The translations under genes were made by a program, and so were the position numbers. Below, one piece after another: positions 53,205 through 63,445 of a stretch of 64,000 nucleotides of DNA. The notes beneath the pieces are model-generated. The model saw only the letters and a program-made list of their open reading frames with translations. It did not search any database and was not told the origin of the DNA. Positions within the stretch are counted from its first letter, which is position 1; every line of letters begins with the position of its first letter. This DNA is from Prorocentrum cordatum (lineage: Eukaryota > Sar > Dinophyceae > Prorocentrales > Prorocentraceae), in assembly GCA_963575745.1 (NCBI GenBank), contig CAUYUJ010004747.1:318010-382009 (forward strand). The letters are read 5' to 3'.

Positions 53205-53639
53205 TCCCTTCCACATTCCTCCCCTCCGCGTCCATCCCCTCCTCCTCCTTCTATCTCCCCCCTCCTGAGTGACATTGTCGGCGTCGTCGTCGACGTCGAC
53301 CTCTCTGTCGGCGGCGGCGACGTCGCCAGCGCCGTCGTCCGCGTCGTCGCTGGCGTAGTGGTTCGGGAGAGGAGGAGGAGGAGGAGGAGGAGGAGGAGGA
53401 GGAGGAGGAGGAGGCTCGAGGAGGAGGAGGAAGGAGGACGGAGGACGGAGGAGGACGGAGGAGGAGGTGGAGGAGGATGAGGAGGGAGAGGAGGAGGAGG
53501 AGAAGGAGGAACATGACATAATGCCCAAAGGTGAAGTGCATTGCACTCAAGTCTGACCAACATTAGTGCTACTAATTAATTAGACATGTGGCATGGCATC
53601 CTTTTCCTGCGAATTCTCTGTATACATTCAGCCACACGA
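53205..53639. repeat. Spacer between LINE A and LINE B with GGA tract
   Basis: 53366-53515 is a GGA/GAGG purine tract (pyrimidine on the minus strand), about 170 bp upstream of the LINE A SL relics. 53275-53350 is CGTCGT-rich. No gene. Confidence 0.7.
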
Positions 53640-53799
53640 TGCTCATATGTTGGGGCACTCCCTGAGGCCGAGAACGAAGTTGTGACCACCGTAAAGCCAG
53701 GGACCGACTCCGATGGGGGACTGCTCAATCGAGGAGGGAGCCCTAAGAATGACCAGACTACGGCTCAGGAACGCCCTAGTTTTGCGGTTTGGCGGCTCA

Positions 53800-53955
53800 C
53801 CCTGGAGGTAGCGGTTCAAAATTTCTTGGCCACCTTTAGTGGGGCCTTCACCAGGCCTTAAACAATGGCGTGCCAATTTATTTGTTCGGCCTTGGGACCA
53901 TCTCCCACACTTCAAACAGATCCAGCACCGCTTCTCATGGTCCCTACCGCACAAC
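53800..53955 (-). pseudogene. LINE B: C-terminal zinc finger
   Basis: The frame reads CGRDHEKRCWICLKCGRW, then TNKLARHCLRPGEGPTKGGQ and ILNRYLQGEPP. The histidine (53939), C-x2-C pair and later cysteine (53864), followed by a basic helix ending in P, match the terminal finger of these LINE proteins. Confidence 0.7.
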
Positions 53956-54339
53956 ACCTGCGCGAAGTCAGGACCCTCGAGCTGCATCCCAGCCGTGACC
54001 ACGAGGTTCCCCATGGGGTCCGTGAGAAGTCTCTGAATGCCAGTGGTGACTCCTAGGTAACAACCAGTCGAACTGCACGCTGACGGATCCCCCTTCGAGC
54101 CTGAGGCAGCGCCTGCAGCATAGACCAACATCGGGGGTTTGTTCCCATTCCTGCCAACTCTGGCTGAGTCTTCTGGTTCTGCGGCGCATATCATTACTGA
54201 GCCACTTGGGAGATACATCAAACAGGGGGAGGATGTGGGCAGCTAACTTACGGAACGTCCAGCTCTCTGTTCAGCGAGATCAATTTCCTGGAGATACTTG
54301 TGAGCGGCCTGCTGGTGTCGTCTACCGCCTGCTTAGCAT

Positions 54340-54770
54340 GATAATCTACGACCGCTTTCGCAACTGCAAACTCCTCCTTCAGTCTGTTCGGCAGCCTGTA
54401 TCTCTTCCTGAGTTCGATGGGCCTTGATGTGGCCCGCCTGCTGTATCAATTCGGTGCCCCCGAGAGACTGCACAAACAAACGGATTTCAGCGAACTTGTT
54501 GTTCGCTTCCTGTTGCTTCTCTACACTCTGCTGCGCGATTTTGATCGCCGGCGTGCAACCTGCTGCAAGCACAAGCTGTTTGTTTGCCATCTGGCCGCGC
54601 AGCGCTATGCCGACGTGTCGCGACATCGCTGGCGTCTGGGGAAGGGTCCCGTGGACCACTCCACGCATCACAGCAACGGGCTCGGGGGCCGAACCACCCG
54701 CAGGCAGCGATCGACCATGCAGCCCTCTGTAGCGCACGGAGGGGAGGCTCAGAGCAAGATCCGTCCGACA
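54340..54770 (-). pseudogene. LINE B: RNase H domain
   Basis: One frame holds IVRLVSDGSCSEPPLRALQR with the first catalytic aspartate near 54765, and AAWSIAACG. After a frameshift a second frame continues with VMRGVVHGTLPQTPAMSRHV, the segment that usually reads LPQTPQAAE and carries the catalytic glutamate; here that glutamate is not seen. Further on, GHIKAHRTQEEIQAAEQ keeps the conserved KAH histidine. So the fold is recognisable but catalytically damaged. Confidence 0.75.
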
Positions 54771-55289
54771 CAAGCCTCACAATCTCTTCCGTGGAGAGCT
54801 CAGCCAGTTTTTCAGGATCCCGATCCAGCCGGCTGCCCGGAAGGCCAAGAAGCCCAACCTCCGACCGAGAAGACGGTTTTGGCATCTCACTGCCTGGATA
54901 AACAAAAGTTCCGCGGGTGAGCATCTCAAGCGTGGGCTCCTCGAGAGCCGCAGCAATGAATTCAGGAGGTACCACGGCCTCTTCTCGGGCTGCTAAGACT
55001 TCCTGTCCTGTCGCGCACAAGCATAAAGCCTGTGGTAGAGTGTGTCGACCTTCCCAAGAGGACGTCGCCCGTCCGTCGAGTAACCCGCCAACCGACCCCT
55101 CTTTTCGGTCCACGCTCAATTGCGCCCACAGGTCCGAATGAAACAACTTCGCTTTCCCACTCAGCCCTCGAGCCTGTGGCCCCAAGCGGGATCTACTGAG
55201 TTCCAAGGTGGCCCTGTGCCCAAGGAGATATCCGAGTTTTACTGCTAGCGCCATGTCACGCGCTGTATGTATTCCTTGTTCTAGCTGAT

Positions 55290-57530
55290 CAGCCAGGAGC
55301 GCTGGATGGGTCTGATCGACTTGAACCTTTAAACCGTTGTGGCCCATCCAATCCAGGGGCCCCTCCAGCTTCCAACCCGCCCGCGATAGCACTAGTACCG
55401 CGCGAGCAGTGGGGGCCACGAGATGAGCTCCAAGGGCCAGCCTCCAAACGTCGGGCCAGATCCCAGAGGCGAAGGAGCTCAGACCAACTGACGAGTGCTC
55501 TCATGGGCTGGGTGGAGGCTACACACCTGGATCGTTGGTGCTACTGCTAATGTAAACCCTTGTCCCCAACTAGCAGTAGTTTTGCGCAAAGAGGCGCTCG
55601 CCATTTGCAGGGGAGGTGGCGCAGCTATGGCTTCTCTGATGAGATCCCCAGTCGCCCAGGCTGAAGCCGGCGACCACATCCATAAAAACTGTTGGTAGGC
55701 GAAAGTCTTGTTCTAAAAGCCTTGGAAAAGGGGGCGCCTTTTTTACATCCCCGAAAAGCTCCCCGAACGAACCGTTTCGTTGTCCGACGTCTACGCTGCC
55801 TTGCCGAACGCCGACCCTTCTGCTTTGGTCGAGCCCGCCGCGCGGATCCCCGCGCACCTGCAGTCTCGTCGACACCCCAGGTACGTGTCGCTACCCTTCA
55901 GAACCGAGCTGTTGTTGCCGAGCTCGTTGCAACCTGCAATCCTGAGCTCCTTGGGCGACGCCAGGAGCGATGCCTTGTCTTAGTTCAGCTTGCATCTGGT
56001 CGCCTCAGACATGCGACGAAATTCAGTCACGGCCTGCACCGCCGTGCCCTTTGATTTCAAAGCCAGGTGATGCGTTGCCAACGGCACAGTCGTCGATTTA
56101 GTTGTTGAAGTCCACAGTCGGGCATTGCACCAAAAAGGTGTTGATCTCAAAAACAGAGTGGATGTTGATTGCACAGCCAGCGTGTCCATCGCCCGCAGGC
56201 AGGCCATCCTTTGCATGCAGCGGTTGAACAGCGCGGTGTCTTCCATTGCGAATCACTCGCGGAGCGCGCCATGTGTTGTAGACGAACTTCCGTCAGCAAA
56301 TCGGCTTTCCCACGCACGCGAAGGCGTTGCCACTTCAGTTCTGGCAGCGGAATAGACACGTAGTATTTCGGCCAGCCGAACACCCACAGCAGCACAGGTA
56401 CATAATGTGCGCAATCTGGGTCAGTTCGGGCAGCTTGCAGCCGCGCGCAGTCTACTGCAAGGCCCCCTCAGAACTTGCGATCGAGACAATCTATCGCGCC
56501 GCTGATCTTCTCGCCCTTTGCCAAATGCGGTACACTCCAGCATGCAGACTGATTGAACGATTGCCTCATGACGGCTTGCCCAACGTGGGTATCTGTATCC
56601 AGCGCAGGAGTTTTGGCAGAAGACGCATCGCCTCAGGTGCTTCCCATATCAGATTCAGCACTTCCAGTCCAGAGTCGTCCAGGGACGACGCGCGGGGAGG
56701 GTGGACATGTTCAAATGACGAGGCCCGTCCCTTAGGCACGTTTTTCACAATGGGGCGGATCTAATCAGGCGTCAGCCCTGGACATGAGTTGCGATCAGGC
56801 GCCCAGGCACGAGGGGCAGCGTCAGGCGCTCTCCAGAGCTGTCGATATGCATCAACTTCAGCTTGAACGATTTGGATTGGGCCACCAGACCCCACTCGAC
56901 CTTGAGAAACGACAGAAGCAGGCATCGATTCCATCAGGTTACCCTGTGCAGTCCTCGAGCTCTTTTGACGGCCGTTTCTAGAGGGCAGCTGGCCCAAGAC
57001 TCGCTGGCATCCCTGAGCATCGCTTTCTGAGCAACTCTACATTATCCGATACTTCATCCAGAACATGCTCCAAGGCACCCGTGATCATCGGAATTTTGCC
57101 AACTTCGTCGCGCGCGTTTGTCACCGTGGCATCCAAACGCCCACTCAGTCCTTGACCGCGGTGCTGAATGGTAAGGACATTGGGGTTCTCCTCAGAACAT
57201 TGCTCCAGATCCTCCGTCTCGCGCAACATGTTCGGGTTTAGCCAGGACCCCAGGTAAGGGGACCCGGTTAGTAGTAGGGCCCGGAGTCCGTGAATTGGCC
57301 AGAATCACTCAACAAGGTTTGTTGTAGCTGGTGTCTTTCGGGTGACGGCAGTTCCGGTTACTGGAACGGGGCGGGGGGGGCGTCCGCCAGTACACATCAC
57401 TAAACCAGGTCCCACGAATCCCAGTTCTGGCAACGCCCGACATGTGCAGAATCGTAGAAATATTGGTCGCCATCCATTGCCAACCTTCAGCGATTGCCTT
57501 CGTCATCATGTCCGGGCTCTTGGTGTAGGC
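55290..57530 (-). pseudogene. LINE B: reverse transcriptase and linker, heavily frameshifted
   Basis: Pieces in several frames keep the expected order: PIQIVQAEVDAYRQLW (near 56890) and EAPEAMRLLPKLLRWIQIPT (near 56640) of the finger region; ALKSKGTAVQAVTEFRRMSE (near 56020) of the region after motif C; VFMDVVAGFSLGDWG (near 55690); and WKLEGPLDWMGHNGLKVQVD (near 55360) of the linker before RNase H. I could not find an intact YxDD motif. The number of frame changes shows an old insertion. Confidence 0.6.
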
Positions 57531-57632
57531 CACATCAACTCATCGCCGCTGTAGATTGCGTCCAAAAGCATTGGCGCTAGGTAGATCAGTGCCCGTCGCA
57601 TGTGTTACCTCCTTGGGAGCAATGACAGCAAA

Positions 57633-58315
57633 CTAATCCCAAACACGAGGCAACACGGCCCATGCCACTGCAATTTCACTGGCATCATCACCCGCCATAT
57701 CCATGCATGGTTGCCCCAGCGCCCCGTGACTTGACATATCAGGTTCCTGGTGTAGAGGCCCTCTGATCGGTTCCACTGTCAGGGCAGGAGTGACAGTGTA
57801 GATAAAGTGCTTGATCTTCTTGCCGCTATCTACCATCTGAAGCAGCACAGGTCTATGAGGACGGTGGTTCCATTGCATATCAGCATAGACTCCTCTGAAT
57901 CCACGTAGTGCCTGATCATCGAGCGCAAGATAACCTATCGTAGTAGACACAGTCCTCCTCTACACGTCATCTGCTTTGGCACCGCCATCGTGATTTTTGC
58001 CACGCGTGGGAAATGCGAAGCCTCTTGCTCTTTACCCTGGATGTTCCAATCGGCACCTGCCAGGCAAGGGGCCTGGATACTACAGAAGAGCACGCCGAAA
58101 TTCGCGAGGAGGTCGCCGTTGATCCCCGCCGCGCCGGTGGAGTCTTTGAGGCATGCGTTTATCACATGCAGAGCAGGCCACCCATGGAGATCCACAAGTA
58201 CATGTTGACATCGGTGGGCCATCACTCTGTGCTCTTGGTCATGTGGTGGCCGTAGTCCAAGATCGCTGCGAATCAGGATTGCGAACCCAGCAAACGTAGC
58301 GCTGTTGCGTGCACA
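57633..58315 (-). pseudogene. LINE B: endonuclease domain
   Basis: The frame from about 58310 reads FAGFAILIRSDLGLRPP, then LHVINACLKDSTGAAGINGD and CLAGADWNIQ, with the catalytic D-W-N preserved near 58050. A second frame (57950-57633) reads STTIGYLALDDQALRGFRGV and NHRPHRPVLLQM, the C-terminal part of the domain with the conserved HRPV histidine. A single frame change lies between them near 57950. The N-terminal strand is missing, so the element begins inside the domain. Confidence 0.75.
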
Positions 58316-58329
58316 GGCATCGACGATGA

Positions 58330-58870
58330 AGCAAGCGCCCTGGACGGCCACGTCGGCGGCGGCGACCGCGTTAGCGGCGGCGGCCGCGACTACGACGACG
58401 GCGGCCGCGACAACGACGACGCCTGCGGCGGCGACAGGCGGCGGCGGCGGCCGATGGCGGTGGTCGTGGCGGCCGCAGCGACGACGCCGATGATCACGGC
58501 AGCGACGGCGGCGGCGGCGACGAAGCCCCGTGGCGGCGGCGGCGGCGGGCGCGCGCCCGCGCCCGCGCCCTCGACTGGCCGCGCCGAGGCCAGGAAGCAG
58601 GCGTCGAATGAGGTGCCGTCCTCCGTAGGCCCGCCGCAAGTCCCACGGAGGGCTCGTTTCGATCCTTCCGATATGAGTCGGTTTGATTCGATTTCGACGG
58701 CGTCCGATTCCGAGTCGATTCGACTTCGGATTCTGATTCGGGCTCCGATTTCTCACTGGAGGCCGTACTGGCCCGCCGATATCTTGCGATCCGACTTCTC
58801 CTGACTCGGCTGCCGATTTCGGCCGATCCGATTCATTTTGATCGCAGGTCCGATTTATCGATTCGATGTT
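58330..58870. repeat. GGCGAC triplet tract and TCCGATTC minisatellite
   Basis: 58340-58560 is a mixed GGC/GAC triplet tract. 58650-58865 is a degenerate repeat of TCCGATTC/GATTCGA units. No gene. Confidence 0.8.
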
Positions 58871-59615
58871 AGGCTCGCCTGCCCTCAGGTACTCCTCCGC
58901 ACAGTGGGGGCGAAAAGGAATTAGCCCAGCAGAGCACCCAGATAGCAGCAGGGGTGAAGAGGCGGGTCGAGGAGGAGGAGGAGGAGGAGGAGGAGGAGGA
59001 GGAGAAGGAGGAGGAGAAGGAGGTCGGCTGGTGAAAACGTGCACTCCTAGATATTACTACTCTGCGTTTGGCAGAGCAGATGTCGACCCCCACCACAAGC
59101 CCACAGACATCCGCGATCAGACCCCCTCGCGCGAGGCAGACACGTCCAAATCCAGACCCCCACGCCAGTGTCTTCCTCTGTATCTCCCGCGCGTAACCTC
59201 GTTTGGATTTCACAGTGCATGACACTAGCTCTGTGGTTTCACACTTGCATCACCGAGATCATCTTGTGGAAGTCTCTGAAGGCTCTGGAGGTCCTTCAGA
59301 AGGCTCTTTGGCCAACGGGAAACGTAAAGGCAAAGAGGACCAGAAGCATCAAGAATCTCAGTCCGCAACCCTCGACCCTTGAACCTCCCCTCTCCACCCG
59401 CCTCTCCGCCCTCTTCCCCCATTCATCACCGAGACGTCGACTTTCAAGACTCGCGATCCCTTCCCCCAATCGGGCCAAGCCCCAAGGGGCAGTCCTCCGG
59501 GGCGCCCCTTCGGGATTCCATCCGCCACCCTTTTGCCCTGGCCCAGAGGCCCTCCAGGGTGGTTGGCGCTCGCAACGGGGTGGACTTGCCCCCAGGGGCC
59601 CCCTGCTACACGCAT
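58871..59615. other. No gene recognised; GGA tract
   Basis: 58965-59030 is a GGA microsatellite. 59040-59615 has mixed composition with no recognisable domain. Confidence 0.45.
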
Positions 59616-59619
59616 TCCA

Positions 59620-59993
59620 AATACGCAGTCCCCCCCCTCTGTTCCCCCTCCGTTCCGTCCATATCCCCCCCATCTCCCCTCCTCCCTCCCAACCCTCCCT
59701 CTCCCCGCCCCCCCTCCCCTCCTGTCATTCCTCCCCCCGCCTCCCTGTGCCCTCCACCCTTTTCCTCCTCCGCGGCCCCTCCCGGTCGACTCCTCCCCTC
59801 TCCTTCCCCTCGGTCCCCCCCCCCTCGATCCATTCCTCTCGACCCCTCCCCTGCCCTCCCCCCTCGACCCTCCCCCCCCTCGACCTCTTCTCCCCTCGCC
59901 CTCGACCCCTCCCCTCCCCTCCTGCTCAACCCCTCCCGCTCGACACCTCGCCTCTCTCGATCGTTCCCCCTCGACCCCTCCCCTCCCTTCCAG
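59620..59993 (+). repeat. CCTCCCCT pyrimidine tract
   Basis: About 370 bp of pyrimidine-rich repeats with CTCGACCCCTCCC units near 59830-59980, ending CTCCCTTCCAG. Confidence 0.85.
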
Positions 59994-60027
59994 GCCGCGC
60001 CATTCGGCTCGCCATGGCCCGGGAGAA
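59994..60027 (+). CDS. Possible micro-exon
   Basis: A strong pyrimidine tract and TTCCAG are followed by about 34 bases that can read RAIRLAMAREK and then by GTGAGAAG, a donor-like site. It is too short to identify. It is listed because the acceptor, short frame and donor occur together on the same strand as the EF-hand exons. Confidence 0.2.
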
Positions 60028-60029
60028 GG

Positions 60030-60570
60030 TGAGAAGCGAGGCCGAGCTTAGGCCGCCGCCGACCGGGCCCTCTGGTCGTCGTCGTCTTCGCCGTCGTCGT
60101 TTTTGTTTTCGTCGTCGTCGTCGTCCTCCGTCCTCTGTTGTCGTCGTCGTTGTCTTCGTCGTCGTCGTTCCTCGTTCGTCCTTCGTCGTTCGTCGTTCAT
60201 CATTCGTTTTGTCGTTCGTCCACGTCGCTCGTCGTTCGTTGTTCGTCGTGCGTCGTCCGTCCTCGTCTTCATCGTCGTCGTCGTCCGCCGTCATCGTCGT
60301 CGGTCGTCGTCTTCGTCGTCGCGTCGTCGTCGACGTCGTCGTCGTCGACGTCGTCTTCGTCGTCGTCGTCCGTGTCGTTGTCGTCGTCGTCGTCGTCGTC
60401 CACGTCGTCGTCAAAGTCGAAGTCGAAATCTTTGTCGTCGTCATTGTTGTCGTCGACGTCGAAGTTGAAGTCTCTCTTCCCTCCACCGCCCTCCCCACCC
60501 TCTCCTCCCCCTCCTCCCACTCCCCCCTCCCCTTATTGCTCCCCCTCTCCTTCTCGTCCCCCCCTGCCAG
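60030..60570. repeat. (GTC)n tract and pyrimidine tract
   Basis: 60076-60470 is an imperfect GTC/TTC triplet tract; 60480-60590 is CT-rich and ends CCCCTGCCAG. The 574-residue frame that covers this stretch is an artefact of repeats. Confidence 0.9.
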
Positions 60571-61419
60571 GGCGGAGGACCAGGAGGAGGGGATGGGGGA
60601 GGCGGGGGAGAAGGGAGACGGTGGGAGGGAGAGGAGAGCAGGAGGGACACTACAGGATTCTGCGGCCAAGGAGACTCCACCGCCCCATACAGCGCGTGAA
60701 GCGCTGCCTCGAACAAGGACGTCCTCGCGGCCCTCCATTTCCAGTGAGGGCGGCACTCTTCTTGGGCGCCTCTTCCGCGACCGATTTGGTTCGGGCCGCT
60801 CTCGCATGTTCGAGGGACCCCAGGAGGAGAGTTGGAAGAAGAGGGAGGCCGTGAGGCGTGGGAGGGAGCAGCAGGGGTCACGTCAAAGTTAACCAACAGC
60901 GGCCGTCATAGGGCACCCAGTTCCGGTGTTTGTGACAGAACGGGTGGTCTTGGCACCAAGCAGGTTTGTGGCAGAACAAGTGGGTTTATGGCAGGTAGGT
61001 TGGCAGATCGTTGCGTCAGTCGCTCTTTGCTATTGCCGTGTACCCTTTGCACCCTTTTGTCACAGAAGCTGTAGCCCAGCATGCAGTCGAACTGTGCGTC
61101 GGGCGAATATCTGCTGGGCTTTTACAGGAAACTTGGAGCCGTCTTTTGAAGTGTCACGCTGGGCCGGGGATTACGTTTTGCAGCTCTCGCAGGGAGTTCT
61201 GCAGTTCGGCAGCTAGCTAAACTAGGAGCACGTTGTTGTGCTCTGCCACAGGTAATCGTAAGGACTACTCCCTTGCCGAGCACGGGCCATGAAGCATAAG
61301 TGTTCAGGTCTTCACCATGAGCGTGTCCTTTACCATCATGTGAGGCAGCAGGGAAGACCTTTTTCGGCCCACTTGCATATCAGCACGATCGCAATGGCCG
61401 TCACTCCGCAATAACCTCC
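60571..61419. other. No gene recognised
   Basis: 60590-60660 is purine-rich. 60900-61260 has more balanced composition and a 97-residue frame without a domain; the phrase GTTTGTGACAGAACGGGTGG recurs partly as GTTTGTGGCAGAACAAGTGG. Confidence 0.4.
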
Positions 61420-61613
61420 CCCCTCCTCCCTCGTGCTCCCTCCTACCTCCCCTCCTCCCTTCTCCTGTCTCCTCCCTCCTGCCTCCTCTCCCTCCCGCCC
61501 TCCTGCCTCCCTCGTGCTCTCTCCTGCCTCCCGCCCTCCACTCCCTTGCTGCCTCCCTATTCCTGCCCCCCCCCATCCCTCCCTCCTGCCTCTCCTCCCT
61601 CCATGCCTCTCCT
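61420..61613 (+). repeat. CTCCCTCCTGCC pyrimidine tract
   Basis: About 190 bp of CTCCCTCCTGCCTCC-like repeats running straight into the DinoSL relic. Together with the AG inside the relic this makes a complete 3' acceptor context. Confidence 0.85.
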
Positions 61614-61635
61614 TCCGTAGCCACTTTGGCTCAAG
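61614..61635 (+). other. DinoSL relic at the 5' end of retrocopy C
   Basis: Bases TCCGTAG (61614-61620) and then CCACTTTGGCTCAAG (61621-61635) match the 22-base dinoflagellate spliced leader at 21 of 22 positions, the only change being T to C in the CCATTTT part. It precedes a protein-coding remnant and follows a pyrimidine tract. A full SL RNA gene would need a GT donor directly after the leader and an snRNA-like tail; here CCAGAGC follows, so it is a relic in a retroposed cDNA. Confidence 0.9.
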
Positions 61636-61814
61636 CCAGAGCTGACCTCCCGTCCCGACTCCAGAGGTCCGAGGCTGAGGTGGAAGGGCAGCCCCTTCCA
61701 TAGGCCAACCACCTCGACCAGCATTGCGGCCAAGCTGTGGACGCCCACAGCCATCTCGTGCCCAAGGGGCTATCTCGCACTCTGTCAGGTAGTGTTCACG
61801 ATAGCGGCGACGCG

Positions 61815-62445
61815 ATGGTGGCTCGGAAGTACAGGGCGTGCCCCAAGTCTAGCTGTTGCGGCTGGGCTTGGGCAGATCAAGGAGCCAGTCACTGCACCAA
61901 GTGTGGCACTAAGCTGGTGGACACCAAGAACAAGGCCTCCGAACCAACCCCCCGCCGCCAAAGGAGGAGCACGAGGCGAACGCAATGCACACGGATGTTA
62001 TCGAGGCCCTCGAGCGGGCCCAGCAAATCGCGTTGGCGGACACGCCCCCAGATCAGCAGGCCCAGTCAACCAAGGGCCATTTGGCTCACAAGAAGAGGGA
62101 GATGGCCGCCCAGAAGACCCATATCGACAGCTACAGCCAGCAAGTAGAGCAGCTGCTCCCAAGCAGGTCAAAGCAATAAGCGACTACCACGAGCCCATGG
62201 AGGATGCCCAGAGGTTGGAGGCGCAACTGCGGGTGGTAACACAGACGGCGACGACAGCAATCACAAACAAGGGGACAATGGCGGAGGCGCTGAAGGCGCT
62301 TATATCGTCAAGGATCCGGAAACCACAACAGGCTCCACCACAAGAACTCAACCTCAAGCTCGCTGATGCGGCACCGGTTCTCGGCAATATCTATGCCATT
62401 CAGCAGCCGAAGCCACCAGCGCCAGAAGGAGTTCGGCGAAGTTAG
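61815..62445 (+). pseudogene. Retrocopy C: zinc ribbon and coiled coil ORF
   Basis: The ATG at 61815 begins MVARKYRACPKSSCCGWAWA, then ASHCTKCGTKLVDTKN, a C-x4-C and C-x2-C zinc ribbon. After a frame change near 61980 it continues MHTDVIEALERAQQIALADT and MAAQKTHIDSYSQQVEQLL, a coiled coil. After a second change near 62165 it reads AISDYHEPMEDAQRLEAQLR and on to a stop at 62443-62445. An in-frame upstream ATG at 61737 exists; I prefer 61815 because the zinc ribbon follows it directly. The same ribbon-plus-coil layout starts LINE A. Confidence 0.6.
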
Positions 62446-62550
62446 CAGTTGTCAGGGGTCCCCGACCTAGCCAGCTCGAAACCGAATCTCCCGAGAGAGC
62501 CAGCAAGTTGCCAGGCACGTACTTAGGTTTGTTTCGGACGCCCTGCAGTT

Positions 62551-63190
62551 TTGGCTCACTGTGGCCCCCAAAGCGGGTTCCAAAGGATTGAACAAGCCTA
62601 TCGAGTCTCCCTGTTCGCCCACAGCGGCGGCGGCGAGGGGGCCTTTCTGGGACTTGGGAATGCCTCCTCCGAGACCCCATGCTCCCCAGACACAAGAGCC
62701 CAGGAGGGGTTACCAGTGGTACAAGTTAGGCAGTCGGTGGATTTGTTCGGCGTGCAGGCTCTGCAGCACTGCAGAGTCAGATGTAGCAGCGACCGAGTGC
62801 TAGGACCCTTGCGCAGCGAGCCTTGTCCAAGATATGACGAGCACCACTCTGCACTTGCCGCCACACGAGGGCATGACACTACCATCTCGGCTATCTTGAC
62901 GACAATGTACCTATGAGCATTTTGTTTTGCCGGATTTGTGGCTCGTTCAGCGAATATGATTCCCGAGGCTTTCACACGGACTGCTGTCCGAGGGTGTGCC
63001 CTAACGGCAGGCCCTTCCAGTTAGAGTCAACCCGCATAGTAAGAATGAACGATGCTCCAAGGTCATCTTTGCATTTTTCTCATTCGGCCTATCCTTGGCC
63101 GCTTTCGTTGGCCACGCCCCGCTCGCAAAGTGCCGACATGGCCTTCCAAGGCCCTTGCATCTTTATCCTACGTCCTTATCATACGGGTTA
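62551..63190 (+). pseudogene. Retrocopy C: two terminal zinc-finger segments
   Basis: The first segment reads YQWYKLGSRWICSACRLCST with cysteines at 62744, 62753 and 62762 and another at 62798. The second begins in one frame (RGHDTTISAILTTMYL, with a histidine) and continues after a shift at 62913 as SILFCRICGSFSEYDSRGF and HTDCC, with the C-x2-C pair at 62928-62939 and the CC pair at 62982. The layout is that of the terminal finger in LINEs A and B, here doubled. Confidence 0.5.
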
Positions 63191-63445
63191 ACTGTGCAGC
63201 GTGCTTTGGACGGTAGACACCTTGAAGGAATTGCAGGCTCGCTGGTAATTTGTCGACCCCCATTGCCCCTGGCCCAAATCGTCAACGAGCACAGGGAGGC
63301 CCTGCCCAGCTAGGCGGACAGAAACAGTCGAACTCATCATTCAATCTGCGCGCTGGTTTCTCCATCTCTGTTGCCTCCCTCCCTTCCCTCCCTCAACCCA
63401 CTCTGGGGGAGTTGGCTTTCGGACGACCACGGCTTGCGGCCGCAG
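63191..63445. other. No gene recognised; leads into an exon acceptor
   Basis: A pyrimidine-rich stretch at 63357-63402 lies about 45 bases before the acceptor AG at 63444-63445. Confidence 0.4.

Larger units (their letters stand above)
53640..58320 (-). mobile_element. LINE retrotransposon B, 5'-truncated
   Basis: Read from 58320 downwards: endonuclease (58315-57640), reverse transcriptase region (about 57530-55290), RNase H (54770-54340) and terminal zinc finger (53950-53800). The domain order equals that of LINE A but the sequences differ, so it is another family. Many frameshifts make it a pseudogene. Its 5' end runs into a GCC/GAC-rich tract at 58330 inside the endonuclease, as expected for a 5'-truncated LINE insertion, and no zinc-ribbon ORF is present. 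It lies upstream of LINE A in the same orientation. Confidence 0.8.
61614..63190 (+). mobile_element. SL-tagged retrocopy C (zinc ribbon, coiled coil, terminal fingers)
   Basis: It starts with the DinoSL relic, continues with a zinc-ribbon and coiled-coil reading (61815-62445, two frameshifts) and ends with two zinc-finger-like segments (62744-62982). It has the ends of a LINE-type coding unit but no endonuclease, RT or RNase H. It is either an internally deleted LINE copy or a processed copy of a host or element gene with that domain order. I see no poly(A) tail, and dinoflagellate retrocopies often lack one. Its first ORF resembles that of LINE A. Confidence 0.6.

Noticed and set aside
59168-60892. 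574-residue plus-strand frame
   Set aside because: Made of pyrimidine-tract and GTC-triplet translation (poly-Ser/Pro, poly-Val/Arg); no domain.
61614-61640. SL RNA gene
   Set aside because: A real SL RNA gene needs a GT donor right after the leader; here CCAGAGC follows and a protein-coding remnant comes next.
62083-62098. CCATTTGGCTCACAAG, similar to the second half of the spliced leader
   Set aside because: It has an inserted CA and a lost T, lacks the CCGTAG part and lies in the coding region of retrocopy C; probably chance.
62547-62560. GTTTTGGCTCACTG, similar to the spliced leader core
   Set aside because: Only about ten bases match and the flanks do not.
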